The notes: generated by a model not told the origin, from the letters alone. Positions 16,805-25,923 are shown, numbered from the stretch's first letter. The stretch: 33,925 bases of DNA from Gordonia sputi NBRC 100414 (GCF_000248055.1 NZ_BAFC01000086.1:1-33925); one strand, 5' to 3'. Numbers and translations are program-made.

Positions 16805-19800
16805 CCGAGCATCTCCCTGATGTCGTCGGAAGAGAGTGCGGTGCCGAACAATTCACCGTCGTCGATGGCTGCGTCGAACAGCGCGCGCTTGCGGTCCTGG
16901 AGTCCCACGACCCGCTCTTCGATCGTGTTCGCCGAGACCAGCCTGCAGACGGTGACCGGACGTTGCTGGCCGATCCGATGGGCACGGTCGACGGCCTGCG
17001 CCTCGGCTGCGGGATTCCACCACGGATCGCAGACGAAGCAGTAGTCGGCCTCGGTGAGGTTGAGGCCGAATCCGCCTGCCTTCAAACTGATCAGGAAGAT
17101 CTGCGTTGCCCCACTGGTGAATTGGTCGACGGCCTGCGCTCGCGCATTCGCTGTCATCGACCCGTCGAGATAGCTGTACGCCAGCTCGGCGTCGTCGAGA
17201 TGCGCCCGGATGATGTCGAGGAATCCGGTGAACTGACTGAACACCAGTGCGCTGTGTCCTTCGGCGACGAGCTCGGGCAACGCTTCCATCAGGTACTCGA
17301 CCTTCGCCGATGCCACGCCACTATGTGTGCCGTCGACGAGACCCGCGTGTAGGCTCAGTTGCCTCAGCAGGCTCAGCGACCGGAAGACCTGGAACCGGTT
17401 CTTCTCCCAATCACCGAGCAGCCCAAGCACTTTCTGTCGTTCACGGGTCAGGCGGGTGTCGTAGATGCGGCGGTGGCGGGAGTTCAACTCGAGTGCGAGC
17501 ACCTGCTCCTGCTTGGCCGGAAGGTCCAGTGCTACTTGCTCTTTCTTACGTCGCAACATGATTGGCTTGATCCGGCGTCGTAATGTTTCCATCCGCTCCG
17601 GATGTGCCCCGGATTCGATGGGCTTGCGGAAGTACTCGGTGAACGCGGTCGGCGAGGGGAACAGGCCAGGCGCGGTCACCGACAGCAGCGCCCACAACTC
17701 CATCAGGTTGTTCTCCATCGGAGTTCCGGTGATAGCAATCTTCGACGGCGCTTCCAGTCGCCGGGCGGCCTGGTGAGTCTTGCCGGTGTGGTTCTTGATG
17801 AACTGCGCCTCGTCGAAAATGATTCCGTCCCAGCGCAATGCGTCGAGATCGTCGAAGAGAAGGCGCATCAACGTGTACGACGTGACAACGATGTTGGCTC
17901 CGGCGGCAGCGTCGGACACTGCGATTCCTGACTTGGCAGGTGTGGCGACAACCGAGGAGACCGTCAAGGACGGTGCGAATCGCCCGGCCTCTGCCACCCA
18001 GTTGGGCACGACGCTCGTCGGCGCGACTACCAGGTAGCGGGCCTGCGGTGTCGACTTCACCACGCGCGTGATCATCGCCAAGGTCTGGATTGTCTTTCCC
18101 AGACCCATGTCGTCGGCGAGGATTCCGCCGATGTTGTTGTCAGACAAGAACGCTAGCCAGTTGAGTCCGTCGCGCTGATAATCGCGCAGCTTTGCCTTGA
18201 GCGTCCGCGGACAGGCCACCCGCTTCGGTGGTGTCAGCGCGGCGAGCTTGGCCATCTGCGCGCGCCACTGCGCGATCTGTTTGTCGACGACGCCGAGCTC
18301 TAGTAGTTCCTCCCACAGCGTCGCATTCATGCTGCGGGCGCTGACTTTTCCGTTCTCGATCTCGCCCAGTGCGCGGGCTTCGGCGATCAGCTCGGCGAGC
18401 CGACGCAGTTCCGGGACATCGAGTGAAAAGTAGCTGCCGTCGTCGAGGATCAGATGCGTGGCACCAGAGCTCAATTCGGAGATGAGACGCGACGTGGGGA
18501 CCTGGTGGTCGCCGACCGTGACCGTGACGCCGAGGCCGAACCAATCGTTGCCGGTCGAATCGTCGGCGGTGAAGGAGATCGAGGGTTCGTCGTCGAGCTG
18601 TCGGAAGTCCACGGCGATGCGGTTGTCGATCACGATGCGTTCATCGCCGGCAAGGTCGGGCAGGACCGTCGCGACGAGCAGCGCGGCGTCGACCGACGTG
18701 ATCGGTACGGCCGTGGCGAGTGCCATCGCCGGGAGCATCTCGACCTGTTGCCCTGCGAGACTTGCTTGTTCAAATGCGTGCTGGAGGTCGCGCACGGTGC
18801 TCGAACGCTGGGTGGCCGCTGCAGTCCACGCCTTGGAGAACCACGAGGCGATGCACTCGACGACCTCCTGCATCGGCTCGCGAAGCGACTCCCACAGCTC
18901 GGACTCGGCGGAAACGTCTCGATACGGCGTCGCACCGACATTCTCGGCGACGTCGAAGACATGACGACGGTCGTTGACCTGATAACCGACGCTCCAGCCG
19001 TACCGGTAGTTTCCACCGCTGTCGGTCAGGGTCAGCACGGCGAAGGGCCCCGATACGTCGGGCGGGGTGAGGACACCGTCGGCCACGCGCACGGCACGAC
19101 GCTGCTCGATGCGCGGTACCACCTCGACAGCGAACTCGTCGAGGTCTTCGTGCGGGATGAGCACCGGTGAGTTGTGGGCGAGGAGGTCGACCTCCGCCTT
19201 GACCAGTGGCGGGTCGAACCCGGCGAGCGACAGCACACGGTCGCCGACTAGCCACACTCCACTGGGCACGTCCCGACCGATGTAGCCGCGCAATCGATCA
19301 CCGATCAGTTCACCGTCGATGGCGAGTCCGCATCGGAGCGCGGCTCCGTCGGGGTTCGCCTCGATGTCGTACCGCAACGACGCCGTCGTGAGCTCTACCT
19401 CGACGGCACCGGGAACAGCGTCGACGACCATCTCGACGCCTGCGTCGCGGACACTACGTAACGCGTCCCATACAACATGGTTGGCTGCGGCCATACTGAG
19501 CCAATCCGACGACGTGGCATAGCTGTGGCCGGTGATCGCTTGGTGCAGTGCGCGGATGGCACCCGCGTGAGTCGCCTTCAACGACGACGTGTTGTACCCG
19601 CTGATGACTTCGCGCCACGTCGCACCGGTCTTGATCCACCGCCCCTGCCGCCCCATGAGCATGGGCCGCAGTTGCAAAGACGGTCCTAGTGAGTACTTGG
19701 TGGGAGTCGCCTGACGGAAACTCAACGCCAACGGGACACCTGCGGGCTGGACTGGCGTCGAAGTCTCTACTGTCACGCCGGCAAGGAGGTTTCGCCACGA

Positions 19801-20169
19801 CGGAGGCTGTGGTGGAGGTACGGCCCTGAGGTGACGCTGCGCGCGATCGCGTGTCAAGCTGCCCTGCCCACCCGGGGATGACGCGGTGAGCAGTACCGCG
19901 ACCGCATGCTTGCAGTCGATGCCGACCGGGCAGGTGCAGTTACCGTGGCTGAACGCTGCCATCGTCGGCGGGCGCTCGGTGAAATGAACCCGGACCGCGT
20001 AGTGGCGACCACCACTGCCCTGACACGTACCCGCGAGAACCCGATCACCCTCGACCCAGTTGTAGCTTCGCACCATGGACTGGCGGGAGTAAGCCTCGCC
20101 GCGGGACATGGTTCCCTGGTCGAAGCGCCGCCGCAGGTCTTCCGTGGTTACGTGGAACGCGGGTGTCAC
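16801..20169 (-). CDS. SWIM zinc-finger SNF2-family helicase
   Basis: This 1122-residue protein combines an N-terminal SWIM zinc finger (CTC-PVGID-CKH; Cys78, Cys80, Cys86, His88) with a C-terminal SNF2/SF2 motor that would translocate on double-stranded DNA using ATP. Motor motifs are DDMGLGKTIQT (Walker A, near residue 690), DEAQFIKNH (motif II, near 786), ITGTPMENNLMELW (III), LVFSQFTGFLD (IV), LKAGGFGLNLTEADYC (V) and WWNPAAEAQAVDRAHRIGQ (VI, near 1050). The central 500 residues resemble the bacterial SNF2-associated region. GTG at 20169 is preferred: TAGTCT lies 6 nt upstream and there is no ribosome-binding site. It is divergent from the NERD-helicase gene, about 100 bp away. Such proteins are common in actinobacteria; cellular role is not established. 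Confidence 0.9.
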   Translation of the reverse strand: MTPAFHVTTEDLRRRFDQGTMSRGEAYSRQSMVRSYNWVEGDRVLAGTCQGSGGRHYAVRVHFTERPPTMAAFSHGNCTCPVGIDCKHAVAVLLTASSPGGQGSLTRDRAQRHLRAVPPPQPPSWRNLLAGVTVETSTPVQPAGVPLALSFRQATPTKYSLGPSLQLRPMLMGRQGRWIKTGATWREVISGYNTSSLKATHAGAIRALHQAITGHSYATSSDWLSMAAANHVVWDALRSVRDAGVEMVVDAVPGAVEVELTTASLRYDIEANPDGAALRCGLAIDGELIGDRLRGYIGRDVPSGVWLVGDRVLSLAGFDPPLVKAEVDLLAHNSPVLIPHEDLDEFAVEVVPRIEQRRAVRVADGVLTPPDVSGPFAVLTLTDSGGNYRYGWSVGYQVNDRRHVFDVAENVGATPYRDVSAESELWESLREPMQEVVECIASWFSKAWTAAATQRSSTVRDLQHAFEQASLAGQQVEMLPAMALATAVPITSVDAALLVATVLPDLAGDERIVIDNRIAVDFRQLDDEPSISFTADDSTGNDWFGLGVTVTVGDHQVPTSRLISELSSGATHLILDDGSYFSLDVPELRRLAELIAEARALGEIENGKVSARSMNATLWEELLELGVVDKQIAQWRAQMAKLAALTPPKRVACPRTLKAKLRDYQRDGLNWLAFLSDNNIGGILADDMGLGKTIQTLAMITRVVKSTPQARYLVVAPTSVVPNWVAEAGRFAPSLTVSSVVATPAKSGIAVSDAAAGANIVVTSYTLMRLLFDDLDALRWDGIIFDEAQFIKNHTGKTHQAARRLEAPSKIAITGTPMENNLMELWALLSVTAPGLFPSPTAFTEYFRKPIESGAHPERMETLRRRIKPIMLRRKKEQVALDLPAKQEQVLALELNSRHRRIYDTRLTRERQKVLGLLGDWEKNRFQVFRSLSLLRQLSLHAGLVDGTHSGVASAKVEYLMEALPELVAEGHSALVFSQFTGFLDIIRAHLDDAELAYSYLDGSMTANARAQAVDQFTSGATQIFLISLKAGGFGLNLTEADYCFVCDPWWNPAAEAQAVDRAHRIGQQRPVTVCRLVSANTIEERVVGLQDRKRALFDAAIDDGELFGTALSSDDIREMLG

Positions 20170-20175
20170 AGTGCG

Positions 20176-20181
20176 AGACTA
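20176..20181 (-). promoter_or_regulatory. -10 box of a leaderless SNF2 transcript
   Basis: On the reverse strand TAGTCT is followed by 6 nt and then the GTG start at 20169. No Shine-Dalgarno sequence precedes the start codon. Confidence 0.45.
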
Positions 20182-20270
20182 GCGTGATGCTGACTTCGAG
20201 CCTGTCGGACTCACCTGCAACACTGCGATGAGTAGCCACGCCAGTCAGGCGAACCGAGAGAGTGGATGCA

Positions 20271-21926
20271 ATGCCGCATACGATCCCCGAGTCGCCCCGC
20301 TTCGCTTCGAGTGCCGAGGAGTCGGTCTGGCGGCTGCTGAATGAACAACTCCTCGACACCGACCTCCTCGTCGCGAACCAGCGCGTCACCGATCACGACA
20401 AAGACCACGAGATCGATCTCGTGGTGGCCATCGAGGGCGCGGGAATCGCCTGCCTCGAAGTCAAGGGTGGCGAGGTATGGCACGACGGCGAGTCGTGGTG
20501 GCAGGCGCGAACCGGCCGACCTCCGAAAGAGATCACTCCCGTCAAGCAGGCGTTGGAAGGGTGCTACGCGCTGCGTGAGTTCGTCGAATCCGATCCGCGA
20601 TGGACACAGGGGCGTCGACGCTGGGATCACCTCGTGGTCTTCCCCCACACCGAAATCCCCTCCGACTTCGCGCTGCCGGAGTGCCCACGATGGAAGATCA
20701 TTGACCGCACGCAGCTCGACCAGATCATGCCCCTCGTCCGAAGAGTGTTGTTGCAGAAGGGAACCGACGTACCATTCCTCGACGCTGCGGGTATCGACCA
20801 ACTCGAGACGACGCTCGGCGGGCGGGGTCTCCCGCAGCGCGACGTCGTCGCGCGAGCGATCGAGAACGAGGACGTCGCCGACGCGCTCACCGCGAATCAA
20901 GCGGTCATTCTGCGCGCTATCGACCAACTATCGCGTGTCGAGATCCGCGGTGGTGCGGGCAGCGGCAAGACCTTCCTCGCACTCGAGCAGGCACGTCGCC
21001 TCACGCGTGCGGGGCAACGCGTAGCACTGGTCTGCTACTCCCACGGGCTGGCGTCGTACCTCACGCGCATCACGTCGGCGTGGAACCGTAAGGACCGCCC
21101 GGCCTATGTCGGCGAGTTCCACGACCTCGGCATGCAGTGGGGCGCCCCCGCCGGGCCCGACGAGTCTGTTCGTACCGAAGCGGCGTCGCAATTCTGGGAA
21201 CATGAACTGCCACAACAGATGCACGACCTCGCCGAGACCCTCCCACCCGGCAAGCGATTCGACGCGATCATCGTCGACGAGGCACAGGATTTCGCCGACG
21301 AGTGGTGGCCGCCGTTGCTGGCAAGCCTGCGCGATCAGGACACCGGTGGCATCTACGTATTCAGCGACGAGGCGCAGCGCGTCTTCGACCGACAGGGTTC
21401 ACCACCGGTTCCGCTCGTGCCGATCGTGCTCGATCACAACCTGCGCAACACACGCCAGATCGCGAGCGCATTCAGTTCGCTTGTCGGACAACGTATGCAA
21501 CTGAAGGGCGGCGAAGGCCCCGACATCCGATTCGTCGCGTGCACCGCAGAGGAAGCCCTCGAGGCCGCGGACGACCAGATCGACGTCCTGCTCGACGAAG
21601 GCTGGCGTGCCGAAGATATCGCACTACTCACCACGGGCAGTCGCCACCCGGAACAGATCGAGCGGCAAGCCGAGGGCAACGCGTCGTACTGGGCGACGTT
21701 CTGGGACGACGAGCAGGTCTTCTACGGACACGTACTCGGCTTCAAGGGGCTGGAGCGTCGAGTAATTGTCCTCGCGCTCAACGAGTCCCAGGTGAGGAGC
21801 CGGTCGACGGAACGGTTGTATGTCGGGCTGTCGCGTGCACGCGAGCAACTCGTGGTGTGCGGCGATCCCGACTTCGTGCGGACAGTCGGCGGACCCGAGG
21901 TTGCGCGACGACTGGGCATCGACTGA
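20271..21926 (+). CDS. NERD nuclease-related domain / SF1 helicase protein
   Basis: This 551-residue protein joins an N-terminal NERD domain to a UvrD-like superfamily 1 helicase. NERD residues are visible as HEIDLVVAIEG (Glu47, Asp49) and CLEVKGG (Glu63, Lys65), the restriction-like D/E-x-K pattern. The helicase has Walker A GGAGSGKT (227-234), VDEAQDF (335-341), LDHNLRNTRQIA, and the closing YVGLSRAREQLVV near residue 523. The ATG at 20271 has a weak AGAGAGTGG before it; a GTG 9 nt upstream is equally in frame. It is divergent from the SWIM-SNF2 gene, so the two may share control and work in DNA repair or defence. That link is inferred from position. Confidence 0.87.
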   Translation: MPHTIPESPRFASSAEESVWRLLNEQLLDTDLLVANQRVTDHDKDHEIDLVVAIEGAGIACLEVKGGEVWHDGESWWQARTGRPPKEITPVKQALEGCYALREFVESDPRWTQGRRRWDHLVVFPHTEIPSDFALPECPRWKIIDRTQLDQIMPLVRRVLLQKGTDVPFLDAAGIDQLETTLGGRGLPQRDVVARAIENEDVADALTANQAVILRAIDQLSRVEIRGGAGSGKTFLALEQARRLTRAGQRVALVCYSHGLASYLTRITSAWNRKDRPAYVGEFHDLGMQWGAPAGPDESVRTEAASQFWEHELPQQMHDLAETLPPGKRFDAIIVDEAQDFADEWWPPLLASLRDQDTGGIYVFSDEAQRVFDRQGSPPVPLVPIVLDHNLRNTRQIASAFSSLVGQRMQLKGGEGPDIRFVACTAEEALEAADDQIDVLLDEGWRAEDIALLTTGSRHPEQIERQAEGNASYWATFWDDEQVFYGHVLGFKGLERRVIVLALNESQVRSRSTERLYVGLSRAREQLVVCGDPDFVRTVGGPEVARRLGID

Positions 21927-21993
21927 CTCGCCCGAATTGTCAGACCCTACGCATACGGTGTCACCAACACTCCCCACAGACAGGACACCCACT

Positions 21994-22473
21994 GTGCGTT
22001 CCACCCTCGCGGCGATCATCGCCACCATCATGTGTGCTCTCTTTTCGATCGCCGTGGTACCCGCGGCAGCGAGCGCAGCACCGCCCTCGAACGCGCGTTA
22101 CATCTCCGGTGACGGCTGGGGCGGCTACGTCCAGATCACGGATATCAACCTGCGCGGCAGCACCTTCAGCTTCACGGCGACTATCGAAAGCACCCGGGGC
22201 GCCATTCCGGTCAACCCCTTCTATTTTGTCGCGAAGGCGTCCGACGGAACAACCTACGACGATCCCGACTTCAGCACCACCGACCTTCACTCGGGGTATC
22301 TGTCAGCGGGTCAACGTGTCAAGGGCACAGTTGCGTTCACAGTCAACGGCCCTCGACCGACCGCAATCCAGTACGAAGGAGTTCTCGGGGAAACGCTGGC
22401 CACATGGACCTTCACCTGGCGCGAGGCACCAAAGTCGAAGAAGCCCGCACCGCTGTTCGGGTCTGCGTCCTAG
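21994..22473 (+). CDS. Secreted MPT63-like (DUF1942-type) protein
   Basis: This 159-residue protein starts at GTG 21994, with AGGA about 8 nt upstream. A Sec signal peptide (hydrophobic AAIIATIMCALFSIAVV, cleavage near ASA-AP) precedes a beta-rich domain. The stretch TFSFTATIESTRGAIPVNPF, the following ASDGTTY, and the closing GTVAFTVNGPRPT and TWTFTW resemble the immunoglobulin-like MPT63 family of mycobacteria. The similarity is by eye and is moderate. It would be exported; no enzymatic residues are apparent. A longer frame upstream overlaps the helicase gene and is unlikely. Confidence 0.65.
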   Translation: MRSTLAAIIATIMCALFSIAVVPAAASAAPPSNARYISGDGWGGYVQITDINLRGSTFSFTATIESTRGAIPVNPFYFVAKASDGTTYDDPDFSTTDLHSGYLSAGQRVKGTVAFTVNGPRPTAIQYEGVLGETLATWTFTWREAPKSKKPAPLFGSAS

Positions 22474-22570
22474 TCGCTATCGACCCGAGCACGGAAGCTG
22501 ACCCTGTAACCCGAACCGCGCTCCGCCCGATATGTCGCTAACAGCAACGCCGCTGACGATTGGAGCTGAA

Positions 22571-23263
22571 ATGCCACTCACTCAAGAACAACTCGACGTC
22601 ATCGCCGACCGAATCGCTGATCTGAATCCCCAGCAGCGCACCAGGCGATGGAGCAGCATCAGCCTCTGCATTCTCGACGCAGTGTGGAGTATCGGAGCAC
22701 ATTACGACAACGTGGTCACGCCCCTCGTCGTCAAGTTTGCCCGTTCGCAGGGCGTCTCCAGTGCCGTGGTTCCAGTCGACGAGCTACCCAAGGATGATCC
22801 GATACGAGCTTCGAGTCTCGCAAGATTCACCGACGACGCACTCTTGTCCCTGACTAATAGCCAGCTCACCTCGACTCGCGGAGGAGTGACAAAAGCACAT
22901 GCCTCAATCGCCTACGCGCAAGTACTGGTTGATAGCGGCGTCGAATCGCTCTCGGACGCAATCGAGGCATTGGGGGATAAAGCACGTCTCGCGAGCATTG
23001 ACGCCGAGCTAGCTCGCGTTCCGGGCGACGGACAGCATGGCATACGTCGCGGATATCTCTGGATGCTTGTTGGCGACGACAACCGAATCAAGCCGGACCG
23101 GATGATTCTTGGATGGTTTAGGAGCCTAGGAGTTCCGAGTGATCCTGCATCGGCAGAAGATTACATCCGAGCTGCCGCGCCAATTGTTTCTGCGCGACTG
23201 CAGCGTCCCGTCACGCCGTGGGAGATCGACCATGCGATCTGGAATTACGCTCGATCATCCTAG
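22571..23263 (+). CDS. Hypothetical protein, possibly HhH-fold-like
   Basis: This 230-residue soluble protein has no enzymatic motif I can name. The N-terminal RRWSSISLCILDAVWSIGAHY and the C-terminal RPVTPWEIDHAIWNYARS recall a widespread family of small proteins with SLCVxDAVFS and LDHxxWxY signatures, sometimes linked to helix-hairpin-helix folds. This recognition is tentative. The ATG at 22571 is chosen because GGAG lies 5 nt upstream; an earlier ATG at 22532 is in frame but adds unlikely sequence. Lower GC and more A/T-ending codons than both neighbours suggest it was acquired separately. Confidence 0.62.
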   Translation: MPLTQEQLDVIADRIADLNPQQRTRRWSSISLCILDAVWSIGAHYDNVVTPLVVKFARSQGVSSAVVPVDELPKDDPIRASSLARFTDDALLSLTNSQLTSTRGGVTKAHASIAYAQVLVDSGVESLSDAIEALGDKARLASIDAELARVPGDGQHGIRRGYLWMLVGDDNRIKPDRMILGWFRSLGVPSDPASAEDYIRAAAPIVSARLQRPVTPWEIDHAIWNYARSS

Positions 23264-23348
23264 AACCATCTAGCCTAGGACGCGTGGCCGATACTGCAGC
23301 CGACCCGCGAAAGTGTCAACGCCGTGGGCTGGCTGAGCCGTCCAACAC

Positions 23349-23834
23349 TCAGAGATCAACCGACGCGTTGGTGGCGACGTCGGGCTGTTCGCCTGACACG
23401 ATCGCTTTGGCGTATTTGAGCAGCGCAACGGGTTTGGGGCTGTCCAGGGTCCAGTACTCGGCGGAGTCGGCGTGCACCTTCAACAGTGCGACGCCCGGGT
23501 CTTCGCGGCCCTTCTCGAACCAGGCCTCTGCGTGAGAGTTCCAGAGCTCGTCGATCAGCTTCTGTTCGTGGGTGACCGACGCTGTGCCGGCGATCGAGAG
23601 ATAGTTGTCGTCGGCCTGCAGGCTCACATTGACGTGTGAGTCCTCGGCGACCTGGTCAGTTTTGGGCGAAGGGACGACGGTGAAGAAGTACAGATCGCCG
23701 TCGAATTTTCTGTCCAGCACTGCTAGTGGACGGCTCAGCAATCGACCATCCGATTCGCTGGTCGTGACGAAGGCGACGCGACCCTTCGAGATCAGCTCAC
23801 CGATGTGCTCGAATTCGGTGTTGTCATCAGTCAT
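23349..23834 (-). CDS. Pyridoxamine 5'-phosphate oxidase-family general stress protein
   Basis: This 161-residue protein has the split-barrel flavin-binding fold of the general stress protein 26 group. Landmarks are RVAFVTTSESDGRLLSRPLA (19-38), DLYFFTVVPSPKTDQV and the stretch HVNVSLQADDNYLSIAGTAS. These proteins bind FMN or F420; substrate is undefined. The ATG at 23834 is preceded by TAGCGT with a 7-nt gap, consistent with leaderless transcription. It is divergent from the ketopantoate-reductase-like gene. Family assignment is solid; reaction is not. Confidence 0.82.
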   Translation of the reverse strand: MTDDNTEFEHIGELISKGRVAFVTTSESDGRLLSRPLAVLDRKFDGDLYFFTVVPSPKTDQVAEDSHVNVSLQADDNYLSIAGTASVTHEQKLIDELWNSHAEAWFEKGREDPGVALLKVHADSAEYWTLDSPKPVALLKYAKAIVSGEQPDVATNASVDL

Positions 23835-23841
23835 GGTTTTC

Positions 23842-23847
23842 ACGCTA
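23842..23847 (-). promoter_or_regulatory. -10 box of a leaderless stress-protein transcript
   Basis: On the reverse strand TAGCGT sits 7 nt before the ATG at 23834, and no ribosome-binding site is present. Confidence 0.45.
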
Positions 23848-23924
23848 CGCGCAAGTGCTCTTCACGCCCACCGTCCCGCGTGACTGTGACGGCGGGCGGC
23901 ACGCTCCCGCGTCGCGCTCGCATC

Positions 23925-23930
23925 TACCCT
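23925..23930 (+). promoter_or_regulatory. -10 box of a leaderless reductase transcript
   Basis: TACCCT is followed by 7 nt and the ATG at 23938, without a Shine-Dalgarno sequence. Confidence 0.45.
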
Positions 23931-23937
23931 GAAGACC

Positions 23938-24909
23938 ATGCGTTTCGTCATCTACGGTGCCGGGGCCACCGGCGGCGTCATCGGTGCTCACCTGGCACTT
24001 TCCGGAGCAGACACCACCTTGGTCGCGCGCGGCGAGCATCTGCGAGCAATGCGTAAGGGCGGACTCGTCCTCGACACCGCCGAGGGACACCAATCCATTT
24101 CGACCACGCTTGCGTCAAATGCGTCCGAAGTGGACTGGAGCGACGACTCCGTGACGCTCCTCGCCGTCAAGTCGCAGCAGACCGCCGCGGCCATCGCCGA
24201 CCTTCGGGCGCATATGCCTCTCGACACTCCGGTGGTGTCGGCCCAGAACGGCGTCGCCAATGAACGTAAACTGCTTCGCGTCTTTCCGCACGTCTACTCG
24301 CTGTGCGTGATGCTGCCCGCCTTGCATCTCGAGCCTGGTGTCGTCGTTCAGGCGTCGTCGAACAAGCCCGGAATCCTCGACATCGGGCGCTATCCGTCGG
24401 GTATCGACGAAGTGGCGCAATCCATTTCGTCAGCACTGCGTGCCGCGACGTTCCTCTCCGAGCCGCGCCCCGACATCATGGCGTGGAAGTATCGAAAACT
24501 GATAATGAACCTGGTCAACGGTATCGACGCCAGCTTCCGCAACGACGGCGACGCCTTCGCCGAGCTTGTTCGACGCGCACGAGCCGAAGGTGAGGAGGTC
24601 ATCGAGGCGGCGGGTATCGATGTCGTCTCCGAGGCCATCGACAAGCAGCGGCGCGGCGATGCCATCGTCCGCCGTGACACCGGAGAGGCTTCCTTCGGCA
24701 GTTCAACCTGGCAGAGCGTCGCCCGTGGAGCGCGCAGCGTCGAGACCGACTATCTGTCCGGTGAAATCGTGCTGCTCGGGCGACTACACGGCGTGGCGAC
24801 GCCGGTCAACGAGCTCGTCCAAAACGAAACCGACCGCCTTGCGCGCGAGGTGCTGTCGGCAGCGAGTTCGGATGCGGGCGTCGCGCTGGAGAGTCTCGAC
24901 CTTCTGTAG
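23938..24909 (+). CDS. Ketopantoate reductase-family protein (ApbA/PanE-like)
   Basis: This 323-residue protein has an N-terminal Rossmann fold (FVIYGAGATGGVIGAHLA; GAGATG at residues 7-12) that would bind NADPH, then LLAVKSQQT and VVSAQNGVANE, typical for ApbA/PanE. The C-terminal helical domain includes WKYRKLIMNLVNGIDA, with the lysine and Asn pattern of the family. In pantothenate synthesis PanE reduces 2-dehydropantoate to pantoate, but many paralogues have other 2-oxoacid substrates, so no gene symbol is given. The 3' end overlaps the oppositely oriented small gene by about 100 bp. Confidence 0.85.
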   Translation: MRFVIYGAGATGGVIGAHLALSGADTTLVARGEHLRAMRKGGLVLDTAEGHQSISTTLASNASEVDWSDDSVTLLAVKSQQTAAAIADLRAHMPLDTPVVSAQNGVANERKLLRVFPHVYSLCVMLPALHLEPGVVVQASSNKPGILDIGRYPSGIDEVAQSISSALRAATFLSEPRPDIMAWKYRKLIMNLVNGIDASFRNDGDAFAELVRRARAEGEEVIEAAGIDVVSEAIDKQRRGDAIVRRDTGEASFGSSTWQSVARGARSVETDYLSGEIVLLGRLHGVATPVNELVQNETDRLAREVLSAASSDAGVALESLDLL

Positions 24910-25276
24910 CAGCACCATTTTCGATACCGTGCAGGATCTCCTCGCAGGTCTGCGCCGCGATGTCGCACAACTTTTTCGCCCGGGACGTCATCTGTGGATC
25001 TGTCGAACGTTCACGCCACACCTGCGACATCCTGCGCGCTGTAGCGGCGATCTCACGCGGATCGCTGTCGGGTGAGAGACCGAGACGTCGAGCGGGGTCG
25101 GACCCGTGCGAACCGAGAAGCGAGACCAGTTCGTCGCGCAGTGGCGTCGAAAGATCCCTGTTCTCGCGCAAGCTCGGGAACCGCTCGGTGCGCGTGCTCG
25201 GACCGATGCCACGATGCGACGTCGGCACCGCGAACATCTCGGTCGGCGAGTTGGGGTCAGTGGATGTCTCGTGCAT
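24806..25276 (-). CDS. Hypothetical helical protein
   Basis: This possible 156-residue protein has a plausible globular centre (PLRDELVSLLGSHG, REIAATARRMSQVWRERS, KKLCDIAAQTCEEILHG), which reads as three or four amphipathic helices. The ends are disordered, and the last 35 residues are Arg/Pro-rich and lie antisense to the reductase gene, so the natural stop may reflect a late extension. The ATG at 25276 is chosen over further upstream codons; GAGG is only 2 nt before it, so the start is uncertain. I do not recognise the family. Confidence 0.5.
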   Translation of the reverse strand: MHETSTDPNSPTEMFAVPTSHRGIGPSTRTERFPSLRENRDLSTPLRDELVSLLGSHGSDPARRLGLSPDSDPREIAATARRMSQVWRERSTDPQMTSRAKKLCDIAAQTCEEILHGIENGAATEGRDSPARRPHPNSLPTAPRAQGGRFRFGRAR

Positions 25277-25406
25277 GGCCTCGACTGTGCCCGTCGACCC
25301 TTGCCGCGCTCTCAACGCGACCTGAGAGCAGCCTTCGGATCCTGTTGCATCTCAACGCCCTCCGACATGCCGGGTGACGTACAGCACTAGAGAGCGCCTA
25401 CACGCG

Positions 25407-25447
25407 TTCGGCGTCGACGACTTCTCTGTGAAGACGTCGACGCCGAA
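25407..25447 (-). terminator. Strong hairpin terminator after the DUF2853 gene
   Basis: TTCGGCGTCGACG (25407-25419) and CGTCGACGCCGAA (25435-25447) are perfect 13-nt inverted arms. Inside, CTTC (25421-25424) and GAAG (25430-25433) extend the stem past an A-A mismatch, leaving a 5-nt loop. It lies 22 nt beyond the stop of the reverse-strand DUF2853 gene. No T-tract follows. Confidence 0.65.
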
Positions 25448-25469
25448 GGCGGAAACCAGGTGAACAGCG

Positions 25470-25787
25470 CTATTTGAACACGCCGAGCTTGCCGAACTTG
25501 TCAGCGAGCTTGTAGTACACGGCGAGCCGCGGATTGGACTTGCCGTCCTTCATCTCCGCGAGCACGTCCTTGATCGCATTGTCGAGGTAGGCGTCGGTTT
25601 CTGTCAGACCGAGCTTCTTCTTCAGGAAGTTCTCGCGCACGGTTTTGAGTTCTGCGGGATCGCTTGCCGACACCAGAGCGGCGTCGGCGTTCTGAAGGGC
25701 GAGGCGGTAGGTCGACGCCATCTTCTCGACCACGGCAGGGTCGGCGTCGGGGACGTACTTCTTGACGGTTTCCAGGGCATCAGACAT
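25470..25787 (-). CDS. DUF2853 family protein
   Basis: This 105-residue, mostly helical protein matches the DUF2853 family. Landmarks are VKKYVPDADPAVVEKMASTY, the middle TVRENFLKKKLGL and the closing AVYYKLADKFGKLGVF. The function of the family is unknown. The ATG at 25787 is selected because GGAGTG lies 4 nt upstream; the frame continues upstream without good sequence. A strong hairpin closes the gene, so it is probably monocistronic. Confidence 0.8.
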   Translation of the reverse strand: MSDALETVKKYVPDADPAVVEKMASTYRLALQNADAALVSASDPAELKTVRENFLKKKLGLTETDAYLDNAIKDVLAEMKDGKSNPRLAVYYKLADKFGKLGVFK

Positions 25788-25923
25788 GGGGACACTCCAT
25801 TGGGTTGTCGCTGGTACAGGCGACACGGTACGCCCGTAAAGACGATCAAGTCTGATGAATCGCGGGTTGTCGCAAATGTCCGCCCCCTGTCGATCATCGA
25901 GCAACGACACGTCGTGCACCTCC

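Noticed and set aside
22808..22825. String TTCGAGTCTCGC repeated from position 665, considered as an att direct repeat
   Set aside because: It is a 12-nt match inside a coding sequence with no integrase or boundary nearby; chance is a sufficient explanation.
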